Assembly: GCF_000800015.1 (NCBI RefSeq)
Contig: NZ_JUGR01000001.1
Span: 930,001-994,000 of the forward strand
Source of the DNA: Terriglobus sp. TAA 43
GTDB lineage: Bacteria > Acidobacteriota > Terriglobia > Terriglobales > Acidobacteriaceae
Length of the DNA: 64,000 nt
Direction of reading: 5' to 3'
This document shows positions 16,394 through 25,921 of this stretch, piece after piece (positions within the stretch are counted from its first letter, which is position 1; every line of letters starts with the position of its first letter). The notes beneath the pieces are model-generated. The model saw nothing but the letters and a program-made list of their open reading frames with translations. It was not told the origin of the DNA and ran no database searches. Made by a program: the position numbers and the translations under genes.

Positions 16394-18508
16394 TCAAGAA
16401 AGATCGACCGATATGTCATATACCTCATTTTCACCCACTGAATAGCCGAACAGAAGCTCTCCGGAAGGCGTTACTTCGAGCACGCTTGAGGAATAGTCTT
16501 CGTCGTAGCGTTCGGGCATCTTCTGTATCTCCATGGTTTTCCCACCATCAACGAGATACTTCATAAGTACGTAGCTCCCGTCATGGGCCTCGACAAAATA
16601 GAGAATGTTCTTCTTCCGATCCCACGCTTGCGCGCCGATCACGGTGGACGAAGAAACATCGTGCCAGGTCCGGGAAGTTACATCAAATAACTTCAGTTTC
16701 GATTGGTCGTTTGTTACTGCCGATAAGTAATGTCCATCAGACGACCATTTTGGTGATGAGAGCCCCGATCCGCCAGGAAGTGGTTCTACTTTCTGATCCC
16801 CTAGTGTCAAAAGGAAGATTGCATTCTCCAAGCGATTGCCACCTGACTGAGACTCAAATGCGACTGTTTCGCCCACTGGTGCGTAGGCTATCTTTCGCAC
16901 ATCGTGTATTGCCGCAACGGTGGTCCGCGTTCCTCCACCAGCTGCATTCACGCGGCCAATCGTGTTCTCGCCATTTCGCTCTCTGATGTAGATCAGAGTA
17001 CGATCGTCCGCGGACCATTGGGGAAATTTGACGAATTCCCCTGGGGCAGAAAGTTGTACACGTTGGCTACCATCAAGCCGACTCTTCCAGAGACTGCCTT
17101 CAGGATGCAGCGTGTAGGCAATCCACTCACCGTCATGCGACACACTCAACGACGAAACCGAGAGATCCCGGAGTAGCGGCTCGCAGTTACGACTCAACAT
17201 CGTGAAATAGAGCCGGCTCTGTACGCCCATTGCATAGAGATGGCGGAGATCCGGACTGAGCATGGGTGATCGCCAGAAATCAACCGGCCCTGCGGCGATT
17301 TCCCAAGGATCGCCCTTGCTTTTCCAACGTAGGAACTTTTCCCGTCTAGCCCAAATCGACGAGGAACTCTCACCATCCACGACATATACAAAATACTTTC
17401 CGTCGGTACTCCACGAACCACAGCAGGCATGATGCTCGTGAGGGTCTCCTTTTAGGACCGGGGTAACACTACGATCTGCAAGGCTGACCTCATACAAGCT
17501 CTTTTGGTCATTCGCCTCGTGAACTGAGAAGCGGATTGATTTGCCATTTGGAGACCAGGTTGGCCAAAAGGGCGTGCCTGAGGGAGTCGCAAGCACCGAC
17601 GCGTTCTGACCATCACTATTTGCCAACATGATTTGCTGTTGAGAAACGTAGACGATCTGTGTGCCGTCCGGGGACCAGGAGGCCGATCGGCCGAATATTT
17701 CGGCCATCGGTCGCGAGGGTCGTCCCTGGAGCGTTACCGCGGTGATGGGACCATCCTGATCGCCGCCGGAAATTAGCGCTTCGCCCCGCTCCGAACGAAC
17801 CCCCGAGATGTATTCATTTGGAGCATTCAACGGAGCTGCAGCGATAGTGCCCCCGTCAACGGAGACCGAAGCCAGATAGGGCTTCTTTCCGCGGAGTTCA
17901 GTAAAGACGAGCATCCCTTTATTGAGAATCAAAGGGGCTCTATTGACTTTGCCAAATCCATCCCGAGTGAGTTTCGTCACTGCGCGAAGGTCTTCCTTCG
18001 GGTTGTAAACATTTCCAAGAATCGGAACCACGGCAAAAACAAACAATGCAATCAATCCGATCAACAAGGAAGACTTTACAGTCACAACCTGGTGCGAACT
18101 TTGACTGAACCTGTTAGTGGCGAAATCCACTCGCAACTTATCAAGAACATCAGAGTCTGAGTTTGTCCAAGATGGTGATGATGACGAGTTACCCTGGTTT
18201 AGGGCCCCTAGGGATATACGGTACCCCTTCTTGGGTACTGTTTCTATGTACTCCCGGCCGTTCGGTAGCTTACCCAGGGCCTTTCTCAACATGAATATTG
18301 TTTGTGTAAGGTTGTGCTCTTCGACGACCACGCCCTTCCAGACAGTATCGAGAAATTCGTCCCGGCTTACTGTCTTTCCTTCGGCTTTTAAGAGCAGTGA
18401 CAACGCCTCTCTTTGGCGTTGCGGCATATCAATTATCTCAATCCCACGCATGACAACCATTTGGTTGGCCTCAAACGTGTATTCACCAAAATGCAGTATC
18501 TGCTTCAT
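16394..18508 (-). CDS. CadC-like winged-helix regulator with PD40 beta-propeller
   Basis: A 704-residue one-component membrane regulator. Residues about 1-105 are an OmpR/PhoB-type winged helix (FGEYTFEANQM, SRDEFLDTVWKGVVVEEHNL, IETVPKKGYRI). One transmembrane helix follows (SSLLIGLIALFVFAVVPIL, about 145-165). The remaining 500 residues are TolB/WD40-like PD40 repeats (SWSPDGTQIVYVS, TWSPNGKSIRFSV, KWSSDGHYLSAV), a likely periplasmic sensor. ATG 18508 is favoured; the frame also opens at a TTG (18583), adding 25 residues, without a ribosome site. Such fusions are common in Acidobacteriota. Target genes unknown. Confidence 0.85.
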   Translation of the reverse strand: MKQILHFGEYTFEANQMVVMRGIEIIDMPQRQREALSLLLKAEGKTVSRDEFLDTVWKGVVVEEHNLTQTIFMLRKALGKLPNGREYIETVPKKGYRISLGALNQGNSSSSPSWTNSDSDVLDKLRVDFATNRFSQSSHQVVTVKSSLLIGLIALFVFAVVPILGNVYNPKEDLRAVTKLTRDGFGKVNRAPLILNKGMLVFTELRGKKPYLASVSVDGGTIAAAPLNAPNEYISGVRSERGEALISGGDQDGPITAVTLQGRPSRPMAEIFGRSASWSPDGTQIVYVSQQQIMLANSDGQNASVLATPSGTPFWPTWSPNGKSIRFSVHEANDQKSLYEVSLADRSVTPVLKGDPHEHHACCGSWSTDGKYFVYVVDGESSSSIWARREKFLRWKSKGDPWEIAAGPVDFWRSPMLSPDLRHLYAMGVQSRLYFTMLSRNCEPLLRDLSVSSLSVSHDGEWIAYTLHPEGSLWKSRLDGSQRVQLSAPGEFVKFPQWSADDRTLIYIRERNGENTIGRVNAAGGGTRTTVAAIHDVRKIAYAPVGETVAFESQSGGNRLENAIFLLTLGDQKVEPLPGGSGLSSPKWSSDGHYLSAVTNDQSKLKLFDVTSRTWHDVSSSTVIGAQAWDRKKNILYFVEAHDGSYVLMKYLVDGGKTMEIQKMPERYDEDYSSSVLEVTPSGELLFGYSVGENEVYDISVDLS

Positions 18509-18693
18509 ATCAGGGACCTTGGAGAAAATCCGTTGATTTTTGATCCACCTCAATCGTTCATTTGAGGACTTCCGTCGCGCCAAACATTAGCGTGAAGAAG
18601 TTCCCAGAATTACGAAGCCGTAGGTCAGTCTCAACGGTGAGAATTCTGTTCTTTGAGGGTTTTTACCCTTTTTAACTCTTAGGAGTGTTACCA

Positions 18694-19008
18694 ATGTCTG
18701 CCAGTAAAGTGTTCCATCTGCTTTTCGCGAGCAATTTCTGCGTCGATCCCCGACTCTTCGGTCGGGCTCTGGTTTTCTTTCTTTACATTCCGTTCTTTGC
18801 AACCTTGATAGGTGTCACAACACCGTCCATATTCAAGGCGGCATTTATACGTGCGACGCCCGGAACTCTGTCAGCGGTTGTATCAGTACTCATGCAACTT
18901 GTCTGCCTCATATTGCCCAATGAATGGCTGTGCAATTCAAGTTCCGCTTCTCGCAGGAACTTTGTCGCCATAAATAATCTTGAGCTGCGAAGTCAGGTTT
19001 ACGCATAG
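18694..19008 (+). CDS. possible small membrane protein, unknown
   Basis: A 104-codon frame with two hydrophobic stretches (ALVFFLYIPFFATLIGV and VVSVLMQLVCLIL). The main support is AGGAG at 18681-18685, eight bases before ATG. I recognise no family, and the region between the two regulator genes has AT-richer, non-gene-like composition. The rest of the 18509-19133 interval shows only a weak five-base-pair hairpin followed by T residues at 18656-18674 and a CGTTATAACG palindrome at 19053-19062 upstream of the next gene. Confidence 0.25.
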   Translation: MSASKVFHLLFASNFCVDPRLFGRALVFFLYIPFFATLIGVTTPSIFKAAFIRATPGTLSAVVSVLMQLVCLILPNEWLCNSSSASRRNFVAINNLELRSQVYA

Positions 19009-19133
19009 GAAGCTTTCGCTTTCTGCGACCAAGATTAGGGGGAATATCGAAACGTTATAACGATACTCCCAAAAATTGATTTCCGATAGCTATTTCACTT
19101 CTCCCCGATATATAGGTCTCAAGGATCTCGACT

Positions 19134-20600
19134 ATGCTCCGTACTCGAACGGTCGCTCTTATCAGCCCCTCTACTCCCTTCCTGCAAGCCGCAGTAACTG
19201 CCTTGACCTTTGAAGGTCATGACGTTGTCGCTTTTGAGGCGCTCACAGAAGCGCTCGGCGCAATGCAAAATAGATCATTCGATGCAGTTGTCATCGATGT
19301 ATCTGCGCGGCCACCACGTGATCAACGCTCTTTAGCCAATATCGTCAGACTTGCGGGGAAGGATAGGATCTGGATCGCTCTACCACTAGGCGTAAGCCCC
19401 TGGGCATCAGATGCGGAACAACTCGGCATTCGACATACACTTGGCGTTCCCCTTCGTTCGGCTGAACTTGAAGAGGTATTGACTTATCTTCAGGAGCTTC
19501 CATCTTCCCCAGCTTCTTACGAAGCTGAACCCGCACAGTCGCGTCCTGTGCACATCGAGGATCTTCCCAATAACCGCTATTTTCTGGCGGCCAGCCCTTC
19601 GATGATGCGGATTTACGAAAACATTCGTTTACTCGCGCAAGTAGATGCGCCAGTACTCATTCTGGGTGAAAGCGGCGTGGGTAAGGATGTTATCGCTAAC
19701 CTTCTTCACAAGCATTCCCGCCGTGCTGCGCACCCATTCTGCTCCGTAAATTGTGCAGCTCTTCCTCCCGACCTACTTGAGAGCGAACTCTTCGGCTATG
19801 AAGCGGGAGCCTTTACTGGAGCCGTCAAGGCAAAGCCTGGCCGGTTCGAACAGGCGGACAAAGGAACACTGCTACTGGACGAGATCGGCGAAATGAGCGC
19901 CCCGATGCAGGCGAAACTCTTGCATGTATTGCAAGATGGTCGCTATTCCCGCCTGGGCGCACGCACTGTATCAACCGCTGATGTCCGTGTAATCGCGGCC
20001 ACCAATGTAAATATTGATAGTGCAATTGCAGACAAGTTATTCCGCGAAGATCTTTATTACCGCATCAGCACATTCACAATTCAAGTGCCGCCGCTCCGCG
20101 AGCGCCGCGAAGAAATACCATATTTAATTGAGGAAATGGTGAAACGGCAGGCAATGGCGTTCCATCAGGACCCGGTTTATATTTCTCCCCGCATGATGTC
20201 GATATTGCAGGAATATGAATGGCCTGGTAACTTGCGCGAACTTGGCAATGCCGTTATTCGTATGCAAGTACTTAAAGGACAGGAGTCCTCAATCTCCGAC
20301 ATCGAGACCAAGGTCCTGGGTAAGGTTGCAAAGGTCCAGTCTTGCAGCAAGGATGCGCCCGAGCCGGAAGTAAGTGTGAACGAAATGCGGTCGATCGTCA
20401 GAAATTTCAAAGATCAAACGGAAAGCCGCCTGATTCAGCAGGCGCTGGAAGAGGCTCGATGGAATCGCAGACAGGCGGCCCTGGCTCTACGGATCAGCTA
20501 TCGCACTTTGTTATATAAGATTGAGCATTACCGGTTGAAAGAAACCCGCGTACCAATGCATTTCGATGTGCAGAACAGCGGTACTTCTCTTCCCGCCTAA
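19134..20600 (+). CDS. sigma-54 enhancer-binding protein (NtrC family), degenerate receiver
   Basis: A 488-residue activator in three parts. The N-terminal domain (1-115) has a receiver-like fold with a central D55 (VVIDVS), but the acidic pair is replaced by ISPS, so phosphorylation is doubtful. The AAA+ domain (about 145-385) has Walker A GESGVGKD, the sigma-54 contact loop GAFTGA, Walker B LLLDEIGEM and the arginine-finger region. A Fis-type helix-turn-helix closes it (RRQAALALRISYRTLLYKI). It sits at the border of the EPS locus, whose transcription units carry -24/-12 promoters, so it is the likely activator. Followed by tandem terminators. Confidence 0.95.
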   Translation: MLRTRTVALISPSTPFLQAAVTALTFEGHDVVAFEALTEALGAMQNRSFDAVVIDVSARPPRDQRSLANIVRLAGKDRIWIALPLGVSPWASDAEQLGIRHTLGVPLRSAELEEVLTYLQELPSSPASYEAEPAQSRPVHIEDLPNNRYFLAASPSMMRIYENIRLLAQVDAPVLILGESGVGKDVIANLLHKHSRRAAHPFCSVNCAALPPDLLESELFGYEAGAFTGAVKAKPGRFEQADKGTLLLDEIGEMSAPMQAKLLHVLQDGRYSRLGARTVSTADVRVIAATNVNIDSAIADKLFREDLYYRISTFTIQVPPLRERREEIPYLIEEMVKRQAMAFHQDPVYISPRMMSILQEYEWPGNLRELGNAVIRMQVLKGQESSISDIETKVLGKVAKVQSCSKDAPEPEVSVNEMRSIVRNFKDQTESRLIQQALEEARWNRRQAALALRISYRTLLYKIEHYRLKETRVPMHFDVQNSGTSLPA

Positions 20601-20663
20601 GGTAACGCCACAAAATTACTCTAAAGTAACTGCATTGGTGTTCCAGATAGATACAGAACTGAG

Positions 20664-20687
20664 AAAAGGGAGGTCACCCTCCCTTTT
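20664..20687. terminator. rho-independent terminator, copy 1 of a tandem pair
   Basis: AAAAGGGAGG (20664-20673) pairs with CCTCCCTTTT (20678-20687) around a TCAC loop, followed by more T residues. It is flanked by A and T runs on both sides, so it can work in both directions between the convergent genes ending at 20600 and 20735. Confidence 0.85.
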
Positions 20688-20708
20688 TCTTATGCATTTA
20701 GCGCTAAG

Positions 20709-20732
20709 AAAGGGGAGGATACCCTCCCCTTT
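20709..20732. terminator. rho-independent terminator, copy 2 of a tandem pair
   Basis: AAAGGGGAGG (20709-20718) pairs with CCTCCCCTTT (20723-20732) around an ATAC loop. Its sequence and its flank (TATGCATT after the stem) closely resemble copy 1, suggesting a local duplication. It ends two bases before the stop codon of the minus-strand epimerase gene. Confidence 0.85.
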
Positions 20733-20734
20733 TC

Positions 20735-21739
20735 CTATGCATTGACCAATGCTTTTTCTCGTTCCTTCTTTATTTGTTCCTTTTGCCATTCGATCGTACG
20801 GATGAGCCCCTCTTCCAACTGCACAGAAGCGCGGAATCCTAAGAGCCGTTCTGCTTTCCGAATATCTGGAACGCGCCGCAAGACATCCTCATACTTACGT
20901 CCAGCAATAGCGTCGTACGGAATCATGTCGATCTTGGGCTCGCCTGGCTTGCCGCACAACCGGTGGATTTCACGGGCCAAATCAAGGATCGTTATCTCTC
21001 GGTTATTACCAATGTTAACAATCTCCAGATTTGCAGTGGTCGCTTCAGCCGCCGCAACGATGCCACGTGACGTGTCTTCCACGAATGTGAAGGAACGCGT
21101 CTGCTGGCCGTCACCATGAATCGGGATAACTTCATCATTCAGAATTGCATTGATGAATACCGACTGCGGGCCGCCCCACCATGTCAGATTTTGACGTGGG
21201 CCATACGAACCAAAGATACGAAGAACTGTGGCATAAATGCCAGCCTCTTCCGCCATCGCAAGAACCAGGTGCTCATCGAACATCTTCGACGCTGCATATG
21301 CCCAGCGAGCTACCGTGGCTGGTCCCAGAACGCAGACTCCATCCTCCGCGAATGGCACATCCGGGCTCTTACCGTAGACGTCAGAAGTGGAGGTAATAGT
21401 GAAGCGCGCCCCACTCTCGATTGCTACCTGCAACGCGTTCTGCGTGCCAATCGAGTTGACGAGTAGCGTCTTCTTTGGGTTTTCATATCGCGGAATCTTA
21501 TAGGCCGCCAGATGAATAACACTGTCGACCTTGCCGGCTGCGTCTCGCAGAGCTGCGAGATCACATACGTCAACTGCGCGAAACTCAAAAGACGGATGCG
21601 ACGAGGCAGCTTCGAGATTGCGCATATGACCGTGTGACAGATCATCTACCGCAATTACTTCGTAGCCCTTTGCGAGCATCCGATCCGTCACATGAGATCC
21701 CAGAAATCCTGCGGCTCCCGTAATAAGTACTCTCTTCAT
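20735..21739 (-). CDS. NAD-dependent nucleotide-sugar epimerase/dehydratase (SDR)
   Basis: A 334-residue extended SDR protein. The Rossmann motif GAAGFLGS is at residues 8-15, the catalytic Ser/Thr lies in ITSTSDVYG (116-123) and the YxxxK pair is Y148/K152 (YAASK). Closest to UDP-glucose/UDP-GlcNAc 4-epimerases and related dehydratases; the exact reaction cannot be told. Last gene of a minus-strand operon (25909 to 20735) that makes nucleotide sugars for the EPS. It overlaps the 2-epimerase gene by ATGA. Confidence 0.88.
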   Translation of the reverse strand: MKRVLITGAAGFLGSHVTDRMLAKGYEVIAVDDLSHGHMRNLEAASSHPSFEFRAVDVCDLAALRDAAGKVDSVIHLAAYKIPRYENPKKTLLVNSIGTQNALQVAIESGARFTITSTSDVYGKSPDVPFAEDGVCVLGPATVARWAYAASKMFDEHLVLAMAEEAGIYATVLRIFGSYGPRQNLTWWGGPQSVFINAILNDEVIPIHGDGQQTRSFTFVEDTSRGIVAAAEATTANLEIVNIGNNREITILDLAREIHRLCGKPGEPKIDMIPYDAIAGRKYEDVLRRVPDIRKAERLLGFRASVQLEEGLIRTIEWQKEQIKKEREKALVNA

Positions 21740-22842
21740 GCTGCCCTCACCATTTCTACGATTTGATCGACACTACGTTTGCGGGCTAGTCCTCCCCCGA
21801 ATAGATCGAGGTTGCGCGGCTCGGCCGATGGACCGCCATGCACTAATGCATTTGCTGCCTGAATAATTGGTTCGCTGGCACTGCCCACGAGCATGTTCCA
21901 TCCACCATGCAAGGTTTCGCGCCACTCCGTCTCTTCACGAAGCGTAAGACACGGAACTCCAGTGAAATATGCTTCTTTCTGAAGGCCCCCCGAGTCGGTC
22001 ATGACAAAGCGGGCATTCCGTTGTAGCGCAAGCATCTCGAGATACCCCACAGGTTCCACAACATGAACATGGCTTCCCAGGAAGACGGCGTTCTCGGTCT
22101 GCGACAGTCGGTTCCGCAAACGTGGATGCATCGGAAAAACAATCGGAATATCGATCTGACGAAGCGCGTTCAGAATCGAAGACAGTTTCGCGGCATCATC
22201 GGTCATTTCTGCTCGGTGCAGTGTGACCAGCGCATACCCGCCAGCTTTTACCGGAAGATCGCGTAACGTTGCGGCTTCACGGTGCTGGCTGCCAAATTGT
22301 TCAACAGCATCCAGCATGATGTCGCCCACAAACACGGCACGATCACCAAGCCCCTCCTGTCGAAGCTGTTCCACCGCGGCATGCGTGGGACAAAGGAGAA
22401 GATCTGATACCTGATCCGTGACGATGCGATTGATCTCTTCTTGCATGACGCGATTAAAGCTGCGCAAACCAGCCTCGAGATGGATGAGCGGAATATGCAA
22501 CTTCGCTGCTGCCAGGGCCGAGGCAATGGTTGAGTTCGTATCTCCATACGCGATCACAGCGTCCGGCTTCCAGCTGATCATCTCCGCTTCGATACCAGCG
22601 AGCATGATTGCGGTCTGTAGTCCGGGTGTATGTGCCGGAGTACTCCTCAGCACCTGCGGTTTTGGCATACCAAGTTCGCTGAAGAAAATATCAGACATAC
22701 CGGGATCACGGTGTTGTCCAGTGTGAAGCAGGCGATGCTGGATCGGAGTGGACGCAAATTGATTGAACTCCTCAATCGCCTTCGACATGATCGCCATCTT
22801 GACGAATTGGGGTCTCGTTCCACCAACAGAAAGCAGCTTCAT
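21736..22842 (-). CDS. UDP-N-acetylglucosamine 2-epimerase family (WecB/WbpI-like)
   Basis: A 368-residue non-hydrolysing 2-epimerase. Typical segments are SVGGTRPQFVKMA at the N-terminus, LHTGQHRDPGMSD, YGDTNSTIASALAA, HLEAGLRSFNR, and TDSGGLQKEAYF plus LREETEWRE at the UDP site. WecB makes UDP-ManNAc; the WbpI relatives act on the diacetamido uronic acid. The adjacent acetyltransferase and 6-dehydrogenase favour the WbpI role, but this is inferred. Its start shares one base with the acetyltransferase stop (TAATG). Confidence 0.93.
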   Translation of the reverse strand: MKLLSVGGTRPQFVKMAIMSKAIEEFNQFASTPIQHRLLHTGQHRDPGMSDIFFSELGMPKPQVLRSTPAHTPGLQTAIMLAGIEAEMISWKPDAVIAYGDTNSTIASALAAAKLHIPLIHLEAGLRSFNRVMQEEINRIVTDQVSDLLLCPTHAAVEQLRQEGLGDRAVFVGDIMLDAVEQFGSQHREAATLRDLPVKAGGYALVTLHRAEMTDDAAKLSSILNALRQIDIPIVFPMHPRLRNRLSQTENAVFLGSHVHVVEPVGYLEMLALQRNARFVMTDSGGLQKEAYFTGVPCLTLREETEWRETLHGGWNMLVGSASEPIIQAANALVHGGPSAEPRNLDLFGGGLARKRSVDQIVEMVRAA

Positions 22843-23639
22843 TAGTTGGCTCCTGTCTTCTTATCGGCAGGTGGCTGAAGCTTCTGCTCATCGGGTACTG
22901 GCCGAATGGCACGTGCAGGAGATCCCATCACCACCACGCCTGAAGGAACATCGCGCGTCACAACAGAGCCAGCCGCAACAAGCGCATCTTCACCGATGGT
23001 GATGCCTGGCAATATTGTGGAATTCGCCGCGACGCGAGCACCGCGATGCATCGTTACTCCACCGAAGTGTTTGAAACGCTCCTGGGTTCGTCCAACGAAA
23101 TTGTCATTTGTGAACGTGACCTCCGGCGCAACGAAGCACAAATCACCGATTGTCGATTTCGCGGTGATATACGCTCCGGTTTCGATCTTGCAGCACCGGC
23201 CAATCGTTACTTCATTCTCCACCGCCACGCCGCGACCAATGATCGTGAGCTCACCGATAGTGGTGTCTTCCCGAACACTTGCGAAATCTGCGATCAACAC
23301 GCCGTCATGAACGATGGATCCGGTATAGATAACAGCGTTACTTCCAACCAAGCATCCGTTTCCGATGAAGGTGGGCATCAGTTCGCGAATATTCGTCGTC
23401 GCGCTCGCCTTCGATTTCATCGGCTTCTTTCCGATCACGACACCGTCATCGATGCGGACATCTCTTCCGATGCTGATGTGGCTATGTAGGACAACATGAT
23501 TTCCAATGACAGTCCCCTCACCAATACTGACGTTTTGACCGACAACAACGTGCTTGCCAAAGCTGACGTCGGGATATTGGCGATTTCTGTCTTGTTCTTC
23601 CAGAAGAGTGTTTTCAGAAACAACAAACTCTGCTTTCAT
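22842..23639 (-). CDS. N-acetyltransferase, left-handed beta-helix (WbpD/WlbB-like)
   Basis: A 265-residue hexapeptide-repeat acetyltransferase. Repeats run from about residue 28 to 235 (GQNVSIGEGTVIGNHVV, GDLCFVAPEVTFTND, GGVTMHRGARVAANSTI, GEDALVAAGSVVTRDV) and close with MGSPARAI. The FTNDNF segment is characteristic of WbpD/WlbB-type enzymes that acetylate the 3-amino group of UDP-GlcNAc3NA. It probably acts after the aminotransferase encoded at 60053. It would work as a trimer. Lies between the 2-epimerase and a GT2. Confidence 0.88.
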   Translation of the reverse strand: MKAEFVVSENTLLEEQDRNRQYPDVSFGKHVVVGQNVSIGEGTVIGNHVVLHSHISIGRDVRIDDGVVIGKKPMKSKASATTNIRELMPTFIGNGCLVGSNAVIYTGSIVHDGVLIADFASVREDTTIGELTIIGRGVAVENEVTIGRCCKIETGAYITAKSTIGDLCFVAPEVTFTNDNFVGRTQERFKHFGGVTMHRGARVAANSTILPGITIGEDALVAAGSVVTRDVPSGVVVMGSPARAIRPVPDEQKLQPPADKKTGAN

Positions 23640-23669
23640 AGTTCTTTATCACCCCGGGACTGCCGCCAG

Positions 23670-24506
23670 TTAGCGGCTATTTCCTGCGACTTTCATAAAA
23701 TGTCTTGTCTCGCTGTCCGCTGAGACTTCCGCGTCGTGGCTTTCCGAACAAAAAAAGGGGTAGCCACGATCCCTCGAAAAGATGCAACCGGCCGCAAGAC
23801 GAAGGTGTTGACCAACGGTGCGGAGAATACGCATCTTGCTTGTGCCAGCTACACGGCGATGCAGTACGACTGGAAACTCTTCAATGTGATAGCCCATGTA
23901 AGACGCGCTCATGAGAATCTCCACCGTCGAGACAAATCCTGTGCTTTGGAATTGAGCCTCTCGTACAAACGAACCGCGATATGCACGGAACATGCTGGTG
24001 TAGGTGTAGAGCTTGACTGGCGAGACCACGCGATAAAGCTGCGAGCACCAGCGGCTCAGACCAAGCCGCCACGCCGGTACTCCGTCCACTCCACCTTGCG
24101 GGTGGTAGGGAGAAGCCACAACGACATCAGCCTTGCCTTCGATAATCCACTGAATCATGGGAATGAGATTGTCTGCACGATAGCTGCAGTCTGCATCGAT
24201 GGTGCAAACAATCTCTGCGGTTCCCACGGTTTGAAATGCAGTACGAAACGCTTCCCCCAGGCCGCGATTCGTTCCATGCGACACGATCTGAAAAGACGCG
24301 CCGTCAGGGACCGCCCGTGGAATAAGCTCCACGGTGCGGTCAGTACTGCCATCGTCCACAAAAAGGTAGAAGACGATAAAGCGATCCTGGAGACCGCGCT
24401 GCAGTTCCGCCAAACGAATCCTTAGAACCTGCAGACTCTCCTGTTCGTTACAGACAGGGACGACTATCGCAACCCTTGGAAGGGATTGTGTGTGCGCGCG
24501 GGCCAT
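23670..24506 (-). CDS. GT2 glycosyltransferase, polyprenyl-phosphate sugar synthase-like
   Basis: A 278-residue GT-A enzyme resembling dolichol-phosphate mannose synthase. It opens with VAIVVPVCNEQESL, has VDDGSTDRT, the metal-binding DAD in CTIDADCSYR, and the HRRVAGTSKM loop typical of DPM1-like proteins. It lacks C-terminal membrane helices. Such enzymes load a sugar on undecaprenyl phosphate. A paired SMR-type flippase lies across the divergent promoter at 27309-28045, which would suit that product. Spaced 30-35 bases from both neighbours in the operon. Confidence 0.85.
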   Translation of the reverse strand: MARAHTQSLPRVAIVVPVCNEQESLQVLRIRLAELQRGLQDRFIVFYLFVDDGSTDRTVELIPRAVPDGASFQIVSHGTNRGLGEAFRTAFQTVGTAEIVCTIDADCSYRADNLIPMIQWIIEGKADVVVASPYHPQGGVDGVPAWRLGLSRWCSQLYRVVSPVKLYTYTSMFRAYRGSFVREAQFQSTGFVSTVEILMSASYMGYHIEEFPVVLHRRVAGTSKMRILRTVGQHLRLAAGCIFSRDRGYPFFCSESHDAEVSADSETRHFMKVAGNSR

Positions 24507-24541
24507 GATTTATATCTCTCTTTCTCGCTTATCGGCGCCGA

Positions 24542-25909
24542 CTAGCAGTGCACAATCTTCGTGGACTCAATTCCGCGGGTTGCATTGCGGCTGTCCACTA
24601 CAAGCTGTGCGTTCTTGACGATCGAGGCGTAATCGTAATCCGAGTGATCCGTGGCGATGACGACACAGTCGAACTCTGCGATACGATCCAACGGCGTGCA
24701 GGTCATGCCCAGGTCGTAGTGACGACCGCGGCCGACTGTCGCGAAGTAAGGATCGTTGTATTCCACGAGTGCCTTCTCGTCCTGCAGCATCTCGATGATC
24801 TCGAGTGAAGGAGATTCGCGAAGATCGTCAATGTCCTTCTTGTATGCCATACCGAGCACCAGGATGCGGGAGCCATTGATCGACTTGCGATGCGAGTTGA
24901 GAGCATTGGCCACAGCCTGTACCACGTAGCGCGGCATGCCTTCGTTGATCTCACCTGCGAGCTCGATGAAGCGGGTGTGGAAATTCCACTCGCGCGCCTT
25001 CCAGCTCAGATAGAACGGATCGATCGGAATGCAGTGACCGCCGAGGCCGGGGCCCGGGTAGAAGGCCTGGAAGCCGAACGGCTTGGTCTTCGCGGCATCA
25101 ATGACTTCCCAGATATCGATTCCCATCTTCTGCGAAAGAATCTTGAGTTCGTTCACAAGCGCGATGTTCACGCAGCGATAGATGTTCTCAAGAAGCTTCG
25201 TCATTTCGGCGGCCTGTGTGGAGGAAACCGACACAGTCTTGGCGAAGATGTTGTTGTAGAGTGCGGATGCCAGGCGTCCAGAATGTGCGCCATGCCCACC
25301 GATGACCTTGGGAATATCTCGACGTGCGACCGTGTTGTTACCTGGGTCCTCACGCTCCGGCGAGAAGGCTACGAAGAAAACATCGCCATCCGGATCCATT
25401 CCCTCTTCATACGCGCACAGTCCTTCGGGGCTGCCGGCATTCAGAATCGGGATGAGCACTTCTTCCGTCGTTCCGGGATAGGTTGTGCTCTCAAGCACAA
25501 CGAGCTGTCCACGGCGCAGCCAGGGAGCAATGGACTCCGCGGTGCGTTCGATGAAGGAGAGATCGGGATCGCGATGCTCTGTGAGTGGAGTCGGTACGCA
25601 AACAATGATTGCGTCCTGATCGGAGATCTTCGAGAAGTCGGTCGTCGCACGGAATCCCTGCGAACGAGCCATCTCGATTTCAGTCGGAGGAATACGGAAG
25701 ATGTAGCTCTTCCCTTCCTCAAGTTGGCTGACTTTAGCCGTATCGATGTCAAATCCCTGGATAGCGACACCCGCTTCCGAGAACAAGAGTGAGAGAGGCA
25801 GACCGACATATCCAAGGCCGATGACGCCAACCTTTGCAGTCTTCGCTTGGAGCTTATCGAGTTGACGCTCCACTTGATGGGCACGTGATGCGAGAGTTGC
25901 GCTGTTCAT
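24542..25909 (-). CDS. UDP-N-acetylglucosamine/mannosamine 6-dehydrogenase (WbpA/WecC family)
   Basis: A 455-residue nucleotide-sugar dehydrogenase that oxidises C6 to a carboxylate in two NAD-dependent steps. The Rossmann motif is VIGLGYVGLPL (29-39), and the catalytic C293 is in GGHCIPIDPFYLSWKA, the form found in the WbpA/WecC group. First gene of the minus-strand nucleotide-sugar operon. No Shine-Dalgarno sequence precedes ATG 25909. The candidate sigma-54 promoter at 25922-25938 would place transcription start about two bases upstream, suggesting a near-leaderless mRNA. Confidence 0.94.
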   Translation of the reverse strand: MNSATLASRAHQVERQLDKLQAKTAKVGVIGLGYVGLPLSLLFSEAGVAIQGFDIDTAKVSQLEEGKSYIFRIPPTEIEMARSQGFRATTDFSKISDQDAIIVCVPTPLTEHRDPDLSFIERTAESIAPWLRRGQLVVLESTTYPGTTEEVLIPILNAGSPEGLCAYEEGMDPDGDVFFVAFSPEREDPGNNTVARRDIPKVIGGHGAHSGRLASALYNNIFAKTVSVSSTQAAEMTKLLENIYRCVNIALVNELKILSQKMGIDIWEVIDAAKTKPFGFQAFYPGPGLGGHCIPIDPFYLSWKAREWNFHTRFIELAGEINEGMPRYVVQAVANALNSHRKSINGSRILVLGMAYKKDIDDLRESPSLEIIEMLQDEKALVEYNDPYFATVGRGRHYDLGMTCTPLDRIAEFDCVVIATDHSDYDYASIVKNAQLVVDSRNATRGIESTKIVHC

Positions 25910-25921
25910 GCCGGGACATGT

